Below, in pieces: positions 1 through 5,529 of a DNA stretch of 7,757 bases. A program made the translations under genes and the position numbers. Location: the NCBI GenBank assembly GCA_002424525.1, contig DIKJ01000220.1, forward strand, positions 1 through 7,757, read 5' to 3'. Under the pieces are notes generated by a model. That model ran no database searches, had not been told where the DNA came from, and worked only from the letters and a program-made list of their open reading frames with translations. Positions within the stretch are counted from its first letter, which is position 1; each line of letters starts with the position of its first letter. The stretch comes from Bacteroidales bacterium UBA5621. Lineage in GTDB: Bacteria > Bacteroidota > Bacteroidia > Bacteroidales > VadinHA17.

Positions 1-135
1 ATGCAAAAACAAAAAGACAAACCAAAGAAGGAATTGACCCCGGAACAGTTAGAGAAACGGATGCAAATGCACATGAGACACTTAGAACAAATCTTAACAC
101 GCAAGGGTATATTTCCAAAAAAGAAACCGAATTAA
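1..135 (+). CDS. Small basic hypothetical protein, possibly a 3' fragment
   Basis: A 44-codon frame opens with ATG at the first base of the window and ends at TAA 133-135. The product is hydrophilic and lysine-rich (MQKQKDKPKKELTPEQLEKR at its start), with a predicted helical middle, a C-terminal KKKP patch and no cysteine or membrane segment. I do not recognise it. The ribosome binding site and anything upstream lie outside the window, so the ATG may be an internal methionine of a longer protein. The stop codon lies inside the first copy of a 14-bp direct repeat (126-139), and a hairpin follows 23 bases downstream, which fits a gene end. Coding status is moderately likely. No function can be assigned. 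Confidence 0.45.
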   Translation: MQKQKDKPKKELTPEQLEKRMQMHMRHLEQILTRKGIFPKKKPN

Positions 136-248
136 CCTATTTTTTGAATCAAACACAGAAGCGGCTTCCTTCAAGGGGAGTCGCTTATTCCATAGTTCCA
201 CACCGAATTAACCTAATTTTTATATCGCAAAGAAAACGCCAAATTAAC
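126..248 (+). repeat. Direct repeats ACCGAATTAACCTA (two exact copies, one partial)
   Basis: The 14-mer ACCGAATTAACCTA occurs at 126-139 and again at 202-215, each followed by a T-run. A shorter relative, CCAAATTAAC, lies at 239-248 (9 of 10 bases match). The core TTAACC is the complement of the GGTTAA in the tandem repeats at 3317-3364. A protein-binding site, such as an operator or an arm-type recombinase site, is possible but unproven. Confidence 0.5.
159..186 (+). terminator. Hairpin downstream of the first small gene, possible terminator
   Basis: Bases 159-170 (AAGCGGCTTCCT) can pair with 175-186 (GGGGAGTCGCTT) in a 12-bp stem with three G-U pairs around a TCAA loop. It lies 23 bases past the stop codon at 133-135. 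The downstream sequence ATTCC has no real U-run, so this is at best a weak intrinsic terminator or a transcript-end stabiliser. Confidence 0.35.
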
Positions 249-258
249 TTTGAATTTT

Positions 259-340
259 AAAATTGCCTGTCGGGACAGCACCATCGTCTGATGGCTCCGG
301 GGGCAAACCCCGCCTATGCCCCTATCCAATCGGCAGTTTT
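259..340 (+). ncRNA. Candidate multibranched RNA fold of unknown function
   Basis: A 9-bp closing stem pairs 259-267 (AAAATTGCC) with 332-340 (GGCAGTTTT), with one G-U pair. It encloses a weak TGT-CGGG-ACA hairpin (268-277), CCATC-GTCT-GATGG (281-294) and CGGGG-GCAAA-CCCCG (298-312). An alternative pairing, GGGGCA 300-305 with TGCCCC 317-322, competes with the last hairpin. The closing stem ends in five U residues, like a terminator with an expanded loop. I matched it to no known riboswitch or small RNA family. The fold was worked out by eye and no energy was calculated. Confidence 0.3.
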
Positions 341-502
341 TATTCATTCCATCACACACGGCACACACAGCACCGGCAGGCGCGCGACGATGGCACACAA
401 GGCACGATCCTTAATCAGTCAAGCTAATACCCATAACCAATCACATCAAGTAATAAGGAAGGTTATCCTCAAGGAACTTCCGTCTTTATATAATCAATAT
501 CA

Positions 503-530
503 TTAATAATAGTAAAATAAATAATATAAT
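503..530 (+). promoter_or_regulatory. Candidate sigma-70 promoter for the primase operon
   Basis: A perfect -10 hexamer TATAAT (525-530) is preceded, after 16 bp, by TTAATA (503-508), which matches four of six -35 bases. Transcription would start near 537 and give a leader of about 47 nt before the gene at 584. A second TATAAT at 489-494 has no convincing -35. The region is so A+T-rich that chance matches are likely. Confidence 0.3.
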
Positions 531-554
531 TATTGCCGTTTTTGCCTCTCTACC

Positions 555-577
555 AACCTTCATAGGTATGGGAGGTT
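555..577 (+). promoter_or_regulatory. Hairpin that could hide the ribosome binding site of the next gene
   Basis: AACCTT (555-560) can pair with the AGGTT side of GGGAGGTT (570-577), extended by CATA (561-564) against TATG (567-570) with a bulged G. The Shine-Dalgarno GGAGGT at 571-576, seven bases before the ATG at 584, lies in the 3' arm. Translation of the primase operon could therefore be restrained by RNA structure. This is a short stem found by eye. Confidence 0.3.
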
Positions 578-583
578 ATTTTT

Positions 584-781
584 ATGATTACCATTGAAAT
601 ATCAACCAAGGGCATCGAGAGGGTATTACTCAAGCATGCCTCTGAAGTTGAAGAGGCTGAGGACTTCTTTGCGTATCAAACAATCAAACCCCGGCTCATG
701 GCTATGCACGCCGTGTTGAGAGATAAATTCAAAAAGCCTGATCAATTAAAAACCATAAGGGATAATATAAAGAATGGATAA
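584..781 (+). CDS. Hypothetical 65-aa protein, translationally coupled to the primase
   Basis: This frame starts at ATG 584, seven bases after a strong GGAGGT, and ends at TAA 779-781, overlapping the start of the primase gene by 8 bp. That arrangement is typical of translational coupling. The 65-residue product (MITIEISTKGIERVLLKHAS at its N-terminus) is charged and looks alpha-helical after a short N-terminal strand. It has no cysteine, signal peptide or transmembrane segment. I do not recognise a family. Being first in the primase operon, it may be a replication accessory or a small DNA-binding protein, but nothing in the sequence proves this. The ribosome binding site and the overlap make it very likely a real gene. 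Confidence 0.75.
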   Translation: MITIEISTKGIERVLLKHASEVEEAEDFFAYQTIKPRLMAMHAVLRDKFKKPDQLKTIRDNIKNG

Positions 782-2786
782 ACATAATATTGAAGCACAC
801 TTCTCTAAAGACTTCATGCCGTTTTATGCTCATTACTTACCACAAATCAAGAATGCTGCTGGCAATGAAACGAAAGCTATATGCCCCTTTCATTCTGATC
901 GAACTCCATCACTTTCAATCAATAACGCGACAGGTTTGTTCAATTGTTTCGGATGTAACGCATCAGGGGACATCTACAGTTTCTATGCAAGAATGCACGG
1001 CTTGACCATTCCTAGTGACTTTTCCAAGGTATTATCGGGTATCGCTCAAGACTTTAATATCAGCAATGGCAACAAGGATTCTATTAAATCAAATGTCATT
1101 GCTCGTTATGATTATAAGGATAAGAACGGTAATGATGTTTACCAGGTTGAACGTCTTGACCCTAAAGGCTTCAGAGTCAGGCGGCCAGACGGTCAAGGAT
1201 GGGTTTATAACATCAAGGAGATTAAACTCCGTCCTTATAGGCTGCCGGAGGTTTTAAAAGCCGATGAAATACTTATTGTCGAGGGTGAGAAAGATGCCGA
1301 CAATCTCACAGCGTTAGGCTTTACAGCTACCACTAATCCCTTTGGCGCGGGCAAGTGGCCGGATCACTTCGGGCAATACTTCACCGGCAAGCAAGTTGTC
1401 TTAATTCCTGACAATGATGATCAGGGGCGGGCGCACATGCAGAAGGTTGCAACCTCTCTGAAAGATCATGCAGCATCAATCAAATGGTTATCCCTTCCCG
1501 ACTTGCCAGCAAAAGGTGATATATCAGATTTCATTTCTCAATATGCCAGTAATGAAGAAGTTACTAAACGTCTTTCAATAATGATCGAGAGCGCATCTCT
1601 CTATATCCCTGACATGTTGGTTATAGAAGCTGCACCCTGTCTTGTATCAGAAATCAAAACAGACCCCTTGGCATTCCCGGAGATTAGCGGCGGTGTTGCC
1701 GGTGAGTTTGCCGATGCTTATGCTACAATATCCGAAGCACCTTGGCAGTTTTATTTCATGGCATACCTTACCGCTTTAGGATCGTTGTTGACCGGTGACA
1801 TCACAATCAAAACACTTCTGAAGGTTCAGCCGCGCCTCTATATCATCTTTTTAGGTGTCTCAGGTAGGGGTCGGAAATCAACACCTATAGCCATTACCAT
1901 AGGCTTCTTTAAGGATTTATTCGCTGATTTTGGCCTGATGCACAATGCAAACTCCGGCGAAGGATTAGGCGTTTTCTTGGCGAAGTCACCACGCACATTT
2001 CTTGTTTATGATGAGTTCTTAGCATTCGTTCAAAAGGCAAGCCAAAAGGGCAATACCATTCTTGGAGTTGTCACAATGCTATTTGAAAAGAACGAATATC
2101 AGACCGCAACGAAAGACAAACAGTTACTTATCGACAATGCTTATCTATCAATGCTGGCGGCATGCACTACCGACACATGGGAAAGATGTTGGAATGCCGA
2201 TTTCACGGCAATCGGATTAGTTAATCGATTGTTTATAGTGCCGGGACACATGGACAAGCTAGTCCCTATTCCACCACGATTGGATTTGGACACGTGGCAA
2301 AATCTCCGGGACAATACCCGGCTTATTGTGAACCTTGCTCAGGCAGTCAAAGAATATGATCTGACGCAAACTGCATATGCCCTATACGATAATTGGTATC
2401 GAAACGAACTTGACCACAAAAGCCTTCACAGCGTGCGCCTTGATACGTATGCGCTTAGGTTAATGTTGCTGTTAGCAGTAAGCCGAGGCCTTGAACAGAT
2501 TGATGACAGCGTGGTTTTAGATGCCATTAAATTAGTGAACTGGCAACTCCGCGTCCGGCAGCTTTATGATCCGCTGGATGCTGATAATGAAATGGCAAGA
2601 GTCGAAACACGCATAAGGCGCACCTTGTCAACAGGCACAAAGACACTGAGAGAATTACAGCAATTAACAAACGCCAGGCGCTCGGGCCTCTGGATATGGA
2701 AGTCAGCGCTTCAGAATTTACAACAAAATGATGAGGTTTTTTATGAGTCAACAAACAAGACCTACAGCATCAAAAATGCTCTGTAG
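774..2786 (+). CDS. Primase-helicase: CHC2 zinc finger, TOPRIM, P-loop ATPase
   Basis: The 670-residue product probably replicates the element by laying RNA primers and unwinding DNA. Residues 37-61 form a DnaG-type CHC2 zinc finger (C37-P-F-H40, C58-F-G-C61). A TOPRIM domain follows, with the catalytic glutamate in VEGEKDA (E170) and the metal-binding DNDD (213-216) followed by QGR. From about residue 290 comes a DUF3987-like ATPase: Walker A-like GVSGRGRKST (361-370), Walker B FLVYDE (409-414), a possible sensor at AACTTD (462-467) and a candidate arginine finger in NRLF (R485). The last 70 residues (LRELQQLTNARRSGL and on) resemble a winged helix and may bind DNA. The Walker A has an extra arginine before the lysine, a variant I recall from phage primases. 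The start at 774 overlaps the upstream stop; AAGGG at 757-761 is a weak, distant ribosome binding site. The gene lies beside a likely origin. The function is confident; direct origin recognition is inferred. Confidence 0.93.
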   Translation: MDKHNIEAHFSKDFMPFYAHYLPQIKNAAGNETKAICPFHSDRTPSLSINNATGLFNCFGCNASGDIYSFYARMHGLTIPSDFSKVLSGIAQDFNISNGNKDSIKSNVIARYDYKDKNGNDVYQVERLDPKGFRVRRPDGQGWVYNIKEIKLRPYRLPEVLKADEILIVEGEKDADNLTALGFTATTNPFGAGKWPDHFGQYFTGKQVVLIPDNDDQGRAHMQKVATSLKDHAASIKWLSLPDLPAKGDISDFISQYASNEEVTKRLSIMIESASLYIPDMLVIEAAPCLVSEIKTDPLAFPEISGGVAGEFADAYATISEAPWQFYFMAYLTALGSLLTGDITIKTLLKVQPRLYIIFLGVSGRGRKSTPIAITIGFFKDLFADFGLMHNANSGEGLGVFLAKSPRTFLVYDEFLAFVQKASQKGNTILGVVTMLFEKNEYQTATKDKQLLIDNAYLSMLAACTTDTWERCWNADFTAIGLVNRLFIVPGHMDKLVPIPPRLDLDTWQNLRDNTRLIVNLAQAVKEYDLTQTAYALYDNWYRNELDHKSLHSVRLDTYALRLMLLLAVSRGLEQIDDSVVLDAIKLVNWQLRVRQLYDPLDADNEMARVETRIRRTLSTGTKTLRELQQLTNARRSGLWIWKSALQNLQQNDEVFYESTNKTYSIKNAL

Positions 2787-2982
2787 TCAAAAGTGTAGTC
2801 ACGGCAATTTTCGTCAGAAAGATAATGATATCAAGTATATATCCTATAATTACCAAAAAAGAGAAATTGCGTTTATTGTTTATTTAATGTCGCATTTGTT
2901 AGTATAGACTACATTTCGGTAATTAGTCAACAATATTATGATGATATGCCGTTTTGAGGGGTGACTACAGGTTTGACTACAC
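2782..2982. other. Candidate replication origin: inverted iteron pairs flanking A+T-rich DNA
   Basis: The 8-mer TGTAGTCA occurs at 2782-2789 and 2794-2801. Its complement TGACTACA occurs at 2962-2969 and 2974-2981. Each pair has a 12-bp period. The two 21-bp blocks (2782-2802 and 2961-2981) are inverted copies of each other with 19 of 21 bases matching. Between them lie about 160 A+T-rich bases with a near copy AGACTACA (2906-2913), a partial copy TTAGTCA (2923-2929) and an inverted pair TAATTACC (2847-2854) / GGTAATTA (2918-2925). Iteron sets flanking an A+T-rich unwinding region next to the initiator gene are the known plan of SaPI-type satellite origins. The left pair overlaps the primase stop codon. 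An alternative is a set of operators controlling the AlpA-like gene at 3004. Confidence 0.6.
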
Positions 2983-3003
2983 TTTTAAAGGCAGGCTGAA
3001 ATA

Positions 3004-3198
3004 ATGGAACTACTTAATGCCTCAGACGTAAAAAAGATGCTCCGATGTTCTCTTCCGCTTGTCTATAAAATGGCAAATGAGAGACGCATTCCATGCGTGA
3101 GGATCCCCTGCCCTACCCTTGGCACCCGGAAGAAGGAACTGGTTAGGTTCAAGTTTGAGGATGTAGCTACCTTTATTGAGGCAAATTACCAGAGGTGA
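3004..3198 (+). CDS. AlpA/excisionase-like helix-turn-helix protein
   Basis: The 64-residue product has the plan of the small MerR-like (HTH_17/AlpA/Xis) DNA-binding domain. An N-terminal LLNASDVKKMLRCSLPLVYK (residues 3-22) forms the helix-turn-helix. A basic wing follows around residues 29-49 (IPCVRIP, then GTRKKELVRFK). The typical closing helix FEDVATFIEANY is at 51-62. Such proteins in integrative elements act as excisionases, bending DNA at the attachment site, or as transcriptional activators of the integrase. The gene stands alone between the candidate origin and the repeat region. Its ribosome binding site is weak (AAAGG 2987-2991, 12 bases before ATG). The right-hand iteron pair lies 23 bases upstream of the start, so an iteron-binding protein could also repress this gene. 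The family assignment is good; excisionase versus activator cannot be decided from the sequence. Confidence 0.8.
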   Translation: MELLNASDVKKMLRCSLPLVYKMANERRIPCVRIPCPTLGTRKKELVRFKFEDVATFIEANYQR

Positions 3199-3316
3199 CC
3201 ATCTGATATTAAGACAGATGACATAGGAATTTATTACATAATTATAGCTACTTAAAATTAGGATGTGACAGGAAGTGACACGCAGACGGTTGACTAATGG
3301 ATTAAACTTGGAAGGG

Positions 3317-3364
3317 ACGATGGTTAAAACGATGGTTAAAACGATGGTTAAAACGATGGTTAAA
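3317..3364 (+). repeat. Four perfect tandem copies of a 12-bp unit, ACGATGGTTAAA
   Basis: The unit ACGATGGTTAAA is repeated without any mismatch at 3317-3328, 3329-3340, 3341-3352 and 3353-3364. The inner ATGGTTA recurs further on at 3569-3575 and 3579-3585, and inverted as TTAACCAT at 3598-3605. Perfect identity points to recent slippage or to selection as a binding array. It has no spacers, so it is not a CRISPR array. Iteron, operator array or partition-site functions are all possible. Confidence 0.85.
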
Positions 3365-3456
3365 ACATTCATTCCGGTCTTTGCTTATAGAACTGTTAGA
3401 AACGTTAGAACTAACAAAAATTATAGTAAATTCCCTAACCGTTCAGAGTTTAGAAG

Positions 3457-3485
3457 CGTTACACACTCTTATAAGGAGTGTAACG
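3457..3485 (+). other. Stem-loop in the repeat region
   Basis: CGTTAC (3457-3462) pairs with GTAACG (3480-3485). After a two-base bulge, ACTC (3465-3468) pairs with GAGT (3476-3479) around a TTATAAG loop. An outer inverted pair AACCGTT (3437-3443) / AACGGTT (3482-3488) overlaps it and may compete. There is no U-run, so it is not an obvious terminator. A DNA-binding dyad or leader structure is equally likely. Confidence 0.35.
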
Positions 3486-3656
3486 GTTCTATCTCTAAGA
3501 AGGCCGGATCTCTTTAATCAAAGTTTAGAACTGATATGCCGGACATCAAAAGCCGGACTGATGGTGAAATGGTTAAAAATGGTTAGTTAAACTGAAATTA
3601 ACCATCAATGAGCGATAACACAGTCAAATATAACTATCCAAGGAGGATAAGACAAA

Positions 3657-4265
3657 ATGAAGCAGCGGAAGATAGACAATGAAGTTTTGCGACAGATGCT
3701 TTCAGAGGACAAGACGCAGCGGGAATGTGCGACCTTTTTCGATGTGAGTGATGCCGCAATATCTAAAGTGGTAAAACGATGGCAGTCAGACAAGCTTGCC
3801 GGGGAGATGCCGGAATCTTTTAAGGTGCTTTCGCCTATGAAACAACGATTTGTCTTGTCGGTAGGCCCGGAACAAAAGTCAAGAACTGCGGCAGCGATGG
3901 ACGCATTTAATCCGGGGAGTTTAGCGAGTGCGAAAGCAATGGGGCAAAGAACAATGTCTGAACCTGACATACGAATAGCATTGGCCGATTTAATGGCACA
4001 ATGCGGCTTAACGAGACGATCAAGGATTCACAGGCTATCAGATATAGTTAATGCCAAGGACCTTGCTATTGCTAGCAGAGGCCTTGATTTGAGTTTCAAG
4101 CTAGATGGCAGTTATGCACCTATTCAAATTGAGAACGTGCCTTTTGATGCAGCGTTAATTTCAGCAAGTGTCAAAGAACTAAGGCAAATGCTTGAAGAAC
4201 AGTCCGAAGAAGCCAAAACAATAGATCTAATTCCAGAAGAAAAGGAGGTGAACGAAAATGAGTAA
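3657..4265 (+). CDS. Terminase small subunit-like protein
   Basis: The 202-residue product appears to have two DNA-binding parts. Residues 6-42 form an N-terminal helix-turn-helix (QRECATFFDVSDAAISKVVK). Residues 57-115 follow the pattern of phage terminase small subunits: LSPMKQRFV, a TAAAMDAFNPGSLASAKAMG segment and SEPDIRIAL. TerS forms a ring that recognises the packaging site and hands DNA to the large terminase. The C-terminal tail (173-202) is acidic, as expected for a partner-binding region. The start at 3657 has an excellent AGGAGG (3641-3646), ten bases upstream. The gene opens a rightward operon; its last 8 bp overlap the next gene. No large terminase is present in the window, so the protein may redirect a helper phage's packaging, as in PICIs. 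Alternatively it could be a regulator sharing the fold. Confidence 0.72.
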   Translation: MKQRKIDNEVLRQMLSEDKTQRECATFFDVSDAAISKVVKRWQSDKLAGEMPESFKVLSPMKQRFVLSVGPEQKSRTAAAMDAFNPGSLASAKAMGQRTMSEPDIRIALADLMAQCGLTRRSRIHRLSDIVNAKDLAIASRGLDLSFKLDGSYAPIQIENVPFDAALISASVKELRQMLEEQSEEAKTIDLIPEEKEVNENE

Positions 4266-4662
4266 ATATTATTTAGAAAACGAGGAGAGTCAGAGTTTAA
4301 GAGAGCGGCAAAAGAATGAGGATTATGACCTTATCAAGAATCCTGAGTATTACCACGAAGTCAATGCAGCTTTGGCGAAAGCCAATGAGAGGGAAGACCC
4401 GAACAATGTCAAGATTCCCCGGCATGAGTCGGCGGCTTTACTAATGGCCGCTGATGATTACTTAGACTTTGATTTTATTTGCCGGGCAAAGATGGACAAA
4501 CGATATTCCGGCGAACCCTGTCAACGTGATCCGGCGTATATCAAGGCTATTGCCAAAGCTACTGAGGAACTTGGCAAAGCAAAGCAGGCAAAAATCGATG
4601 AAAATAAACTGCAAGCGAGCATGGCAGTTGGGCGTCAGGGTTTGTTAGGCAGACAGTATTAA
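4258..4662 (+). CDS. Hypothetical 134-aa protein with a DKRYSG...RD motif
   Basis: I do not recognise a named family. The gene overlaps the end of the TerS-like gene by 8 bp and has a perfect AAAGGAGGTG at 4241-4250, seven bases before ATG, so it is certainly translated with it. The product is hydrophilic, with cysteines at 75 and 88, and is predicted mostly helical (SQSLRERQKNEDYDLIKNPE at 11-30). Residues 80-96 carry D-K-R-Y-S-G-x4-R-D-P-A-Y-I-K. The same spacing recurs at residues 13-29 of the 207-aa protein at 4888, with nine of seventeen residues identical. No signal peptide or membrane segment is visible. Its place beside TerS suggests a packaging or particle-related role, but this is only context. 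Confidence 0.85.
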   Translation: MSKYYLENEESQSLRERQKNEDYDLIKNPEYYHEVNAALAKANEREDPNNVKIPRHESAALLMAADDYLDFDFICRAKMDKRYSGEPCQRDPAYIKAIAKATEELGKAKQAKIDENKLQASMAVGRQGLLGRQY

Positions 4663-4688
4663 TAATTCAACCAGAGAATAAGGAGAAA

Positions 4689-4880
4689 ATGGAAATGGAA
4701 AACAAAAAAGTTGAAAAAGTAGCAGCAGGCAGTACGATCACGTGGCCAGATATGGCGCCAGACAATAACCTTGGCGTAAATGCCATGAACCCTACTGTGT
4801 CACCCGGATTCAAACAGCAGACGAACGTGCCTGACCTTGGCGCACCGGATGAGCAAATAAAGAAGAGCAGCGAATATTAG
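4689..4880 (+). CDS. Hypothetical 61-63-aa protein, Pro/Asn-rich
   Basis: This is a small reading frame in the TerS operon. AGGAG at 4681-4685 lies only three bases from the ATG at 4689 but nine bases from the second ATG at 4695. The true start is therefore probably 4695, giving 61 residues (MENKKVEKVAAG...). After a short charged helix the product is low in helix formers and rich in Pro, Asn and Gly (WPDMAPDNNLGVNAMNPTVS and on), so it looks largely disordered. It has no cysteine or membrane segment. It ends at TAG 4878-4880, and that stop overlaps the AGGAGG of the next gene, which fits tight operon packing. I do not recognise it and assign no function. Confidence 0.7.
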   Translation: MEMENKKVEKVAAGSTITWPDMAPDNNLGVNAMNPTVSPGFKQQTNVPDLGAPDEQIKKSSEY

Positions 4881-4887
4881 GAGGCTT

Positions 4888-5511
4888 ATGAAAACCGAAA
4901 AGGAACTGCGCAAAATGATGAAGGATAAAAAATATAGCGGGACTACTTCCGAACGCGATGCCTCATTCATAAAAGAGGTTGAGACAGGATTCAAAGATTT
5001 ATACCCCGAACCCGGAGCATTAAAGTTGCAAGTCAATGAGCAAAAAGTCTCAGAAGGCATAAGGAACGAAAAGGACAATCGGCTTACTCAACTCACTACT
5101 TTAAGGAAGACTCTTGAGTTTACAAAAGCCAAAATTGCCGAACTCATTTCTTTAACGGATAAGCTTGAGCAGACCGGGAATGTCTCACAACTCCAGAAGC
5201 ATTTTCTTGAATGTGAGAACTATACATTGCTACTTGAGATACTCCATAACCGGATTGATATAGTCGGCAAGCAATCAGTTGCCGCTAATGCTGCTTATCA
5301 AGGGGCATTGAGTGAAACGCATCCTTGTTTCGGTTGTAGGCATTGCAGGCAAGACAGGATCGGGAAGCTTTGTGGGTTTGACACAGGACAACAGTCAATT
5401 CCTCTTGAGGAACTGAAAGCCTGCCCTGATACAATAAAAGATGGATTTAATAATGAGATCCCTTTTATTAGTCGCGACAAAAGAGATTTGCCTAGTTTAG
5501 GCGCGGGTTAA
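4888..5511 (+). CDS. Hypothetical 207-aa protein with YSG...RD motif, coiled coil and Cys cluster
   Basis: Three parts are visible. Residues 10-40 contain D-K-K-Y-S-G-x4-R-D-A-S-F-I-K followed by EVETGFKDLYPEPG; this shares its spacing with the 134-aa protein encoded at 4258. Residues about 58-100 are a likely coiled coil (NRLTQLTTLRKTLEFTKAKI). The C-terminal part has a cysteine cluster, C147-x2-C150-x2-C153-x8-C162, with a further C179, suited to binding zinc or an iron-sulphur cluster. AGGAGG (4879-4884) is only three bases from the ATG, shorter than usual, but no better start is near. From memory, the N-terminal segment resembles a short DPRYWRDRDP...GFxxLYP motif seen in phage proteins, which I could not check. 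It may be a structural or packaging accessory. No enzyme family is recognised. Confidence 0.85.
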   Translation: MKTEKELRKMMKDKKYSGTTSERDASFIKEVETGFKDLYPEPGALKLQVNEQKVSEGIRNEKDNRLTQLTTLRKTLEFTKAKIAELISLTDKLEQTGNVSQLQKHFLECENYTLLLEILHNRIDIVGKQSVAANAAYQGALSETHPCFGCRHCRQDRIGKLCGFDTGQQSIPLEELKACPDTIKDGFNNEIPFISRDKRDLPSLGAG

Positions 5512-5529
5512 TCCGCATTTTATACTCCA

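Larger units (their letters stand above)
136..583. other. Gene-poor leader region, about 450 bp
   Basis: No gene can be supported here. Frames at 291-506 (+) and 213-398 (-) lack ribosome binding sites and recognisable protein features. From left to right the stretch holds the direct repeats and hairpin listed separately, a G+C-rich island at roughly 265-410 with the multibranched fold at 259-340, an 8-bp inverted repeat (CCATCGTC 281-288 and GACGATGG 386-393), and CA-rich and CGCGCG tracts (353-387). Then follows a very A+T-rich stretch at 485-535 with a promoter candidate. The abrupt G+C change against A+T-rich flanks suggests a structured RNA or a protein-binding region rather than lost coding sequence. 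Confidence 0.5.
3199..3656. other. Repeat-rich intergenic region, about 460 bp
   Basis: No gene is convincing here. The stretch opens with a 6-bp hairpin (CATCTG 3200-3205 / CAGATG 3215-3220, no U-run). Next comes a direct repeat GTGACA (3265-3270 and 3275-3280, one helical turn apart), and then the 12-bp tandem array at 3317-3364. GTTAGAA-type repeats follow at 3395-3401, 3404-3410, 3448-3455 and 3523-3530, the second being part of the dyad GTTAGAACTAAC (3404-3415). A hairpin is at 3457-3485, and further ATGGTTA copies occur at 3569-3605. It must also contain the promoter of the TerS operon, which I could not place. A GTG-started frame at 3275-3517 passes through the repeats (reading MVKT four times) but has no usable ribosome binding site. 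Confidence 0.5.

Noticed and set aside
284..296. Hammerhead ribozyme core, because of CTGATGG
   Set aside because: It differs from CTGATGA, and the matching GAAA core strand and cleavage-site stem are not present.
259..340. A c-di-GMP-I (GEMM) riboswitch, because of GGGCAAACC
   Set aside because: The second conserved block and the receptor helix arrangement are missing.
259..340. A retron ncRNA or a tRNA
   Set aside because: No reverse transcriptase is encoded nearby, and the fold has no T-loop or CCA end.
213..398. A 61-codon cysteine-containing frame on the minus strand
   Set aside because: It overlaps the same structured island, has no ribosome binding site, and its C-x2-C-like pattern is weak.
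291..506. A 71-codon frame in the left leader region
   Set aside because: It has no ribosome binding site, reads through the structured G+C-rich island and has no recognisable features.
3317..3364. CRISPR-like array
   Set aside because: The four 12-bp units are contiguous, without spacers, and no cas gene is nearby.
3275..3517. A coding frame through the 12-bp array reading MVKT four times
   Set aside because: There is no ribosome binding site at a sensible distance, the sequence after the repeats resembles no protein, and other frames are equally open there.
3306..3590. A second open frame in the repeat region, reading WLKR four times then a leucine-rich stretch
   Set aside because: The only possible start is a TTG at 3381 without a ribosome binding site. 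The leucine pattern is explained by the GTTAGAA repeats.
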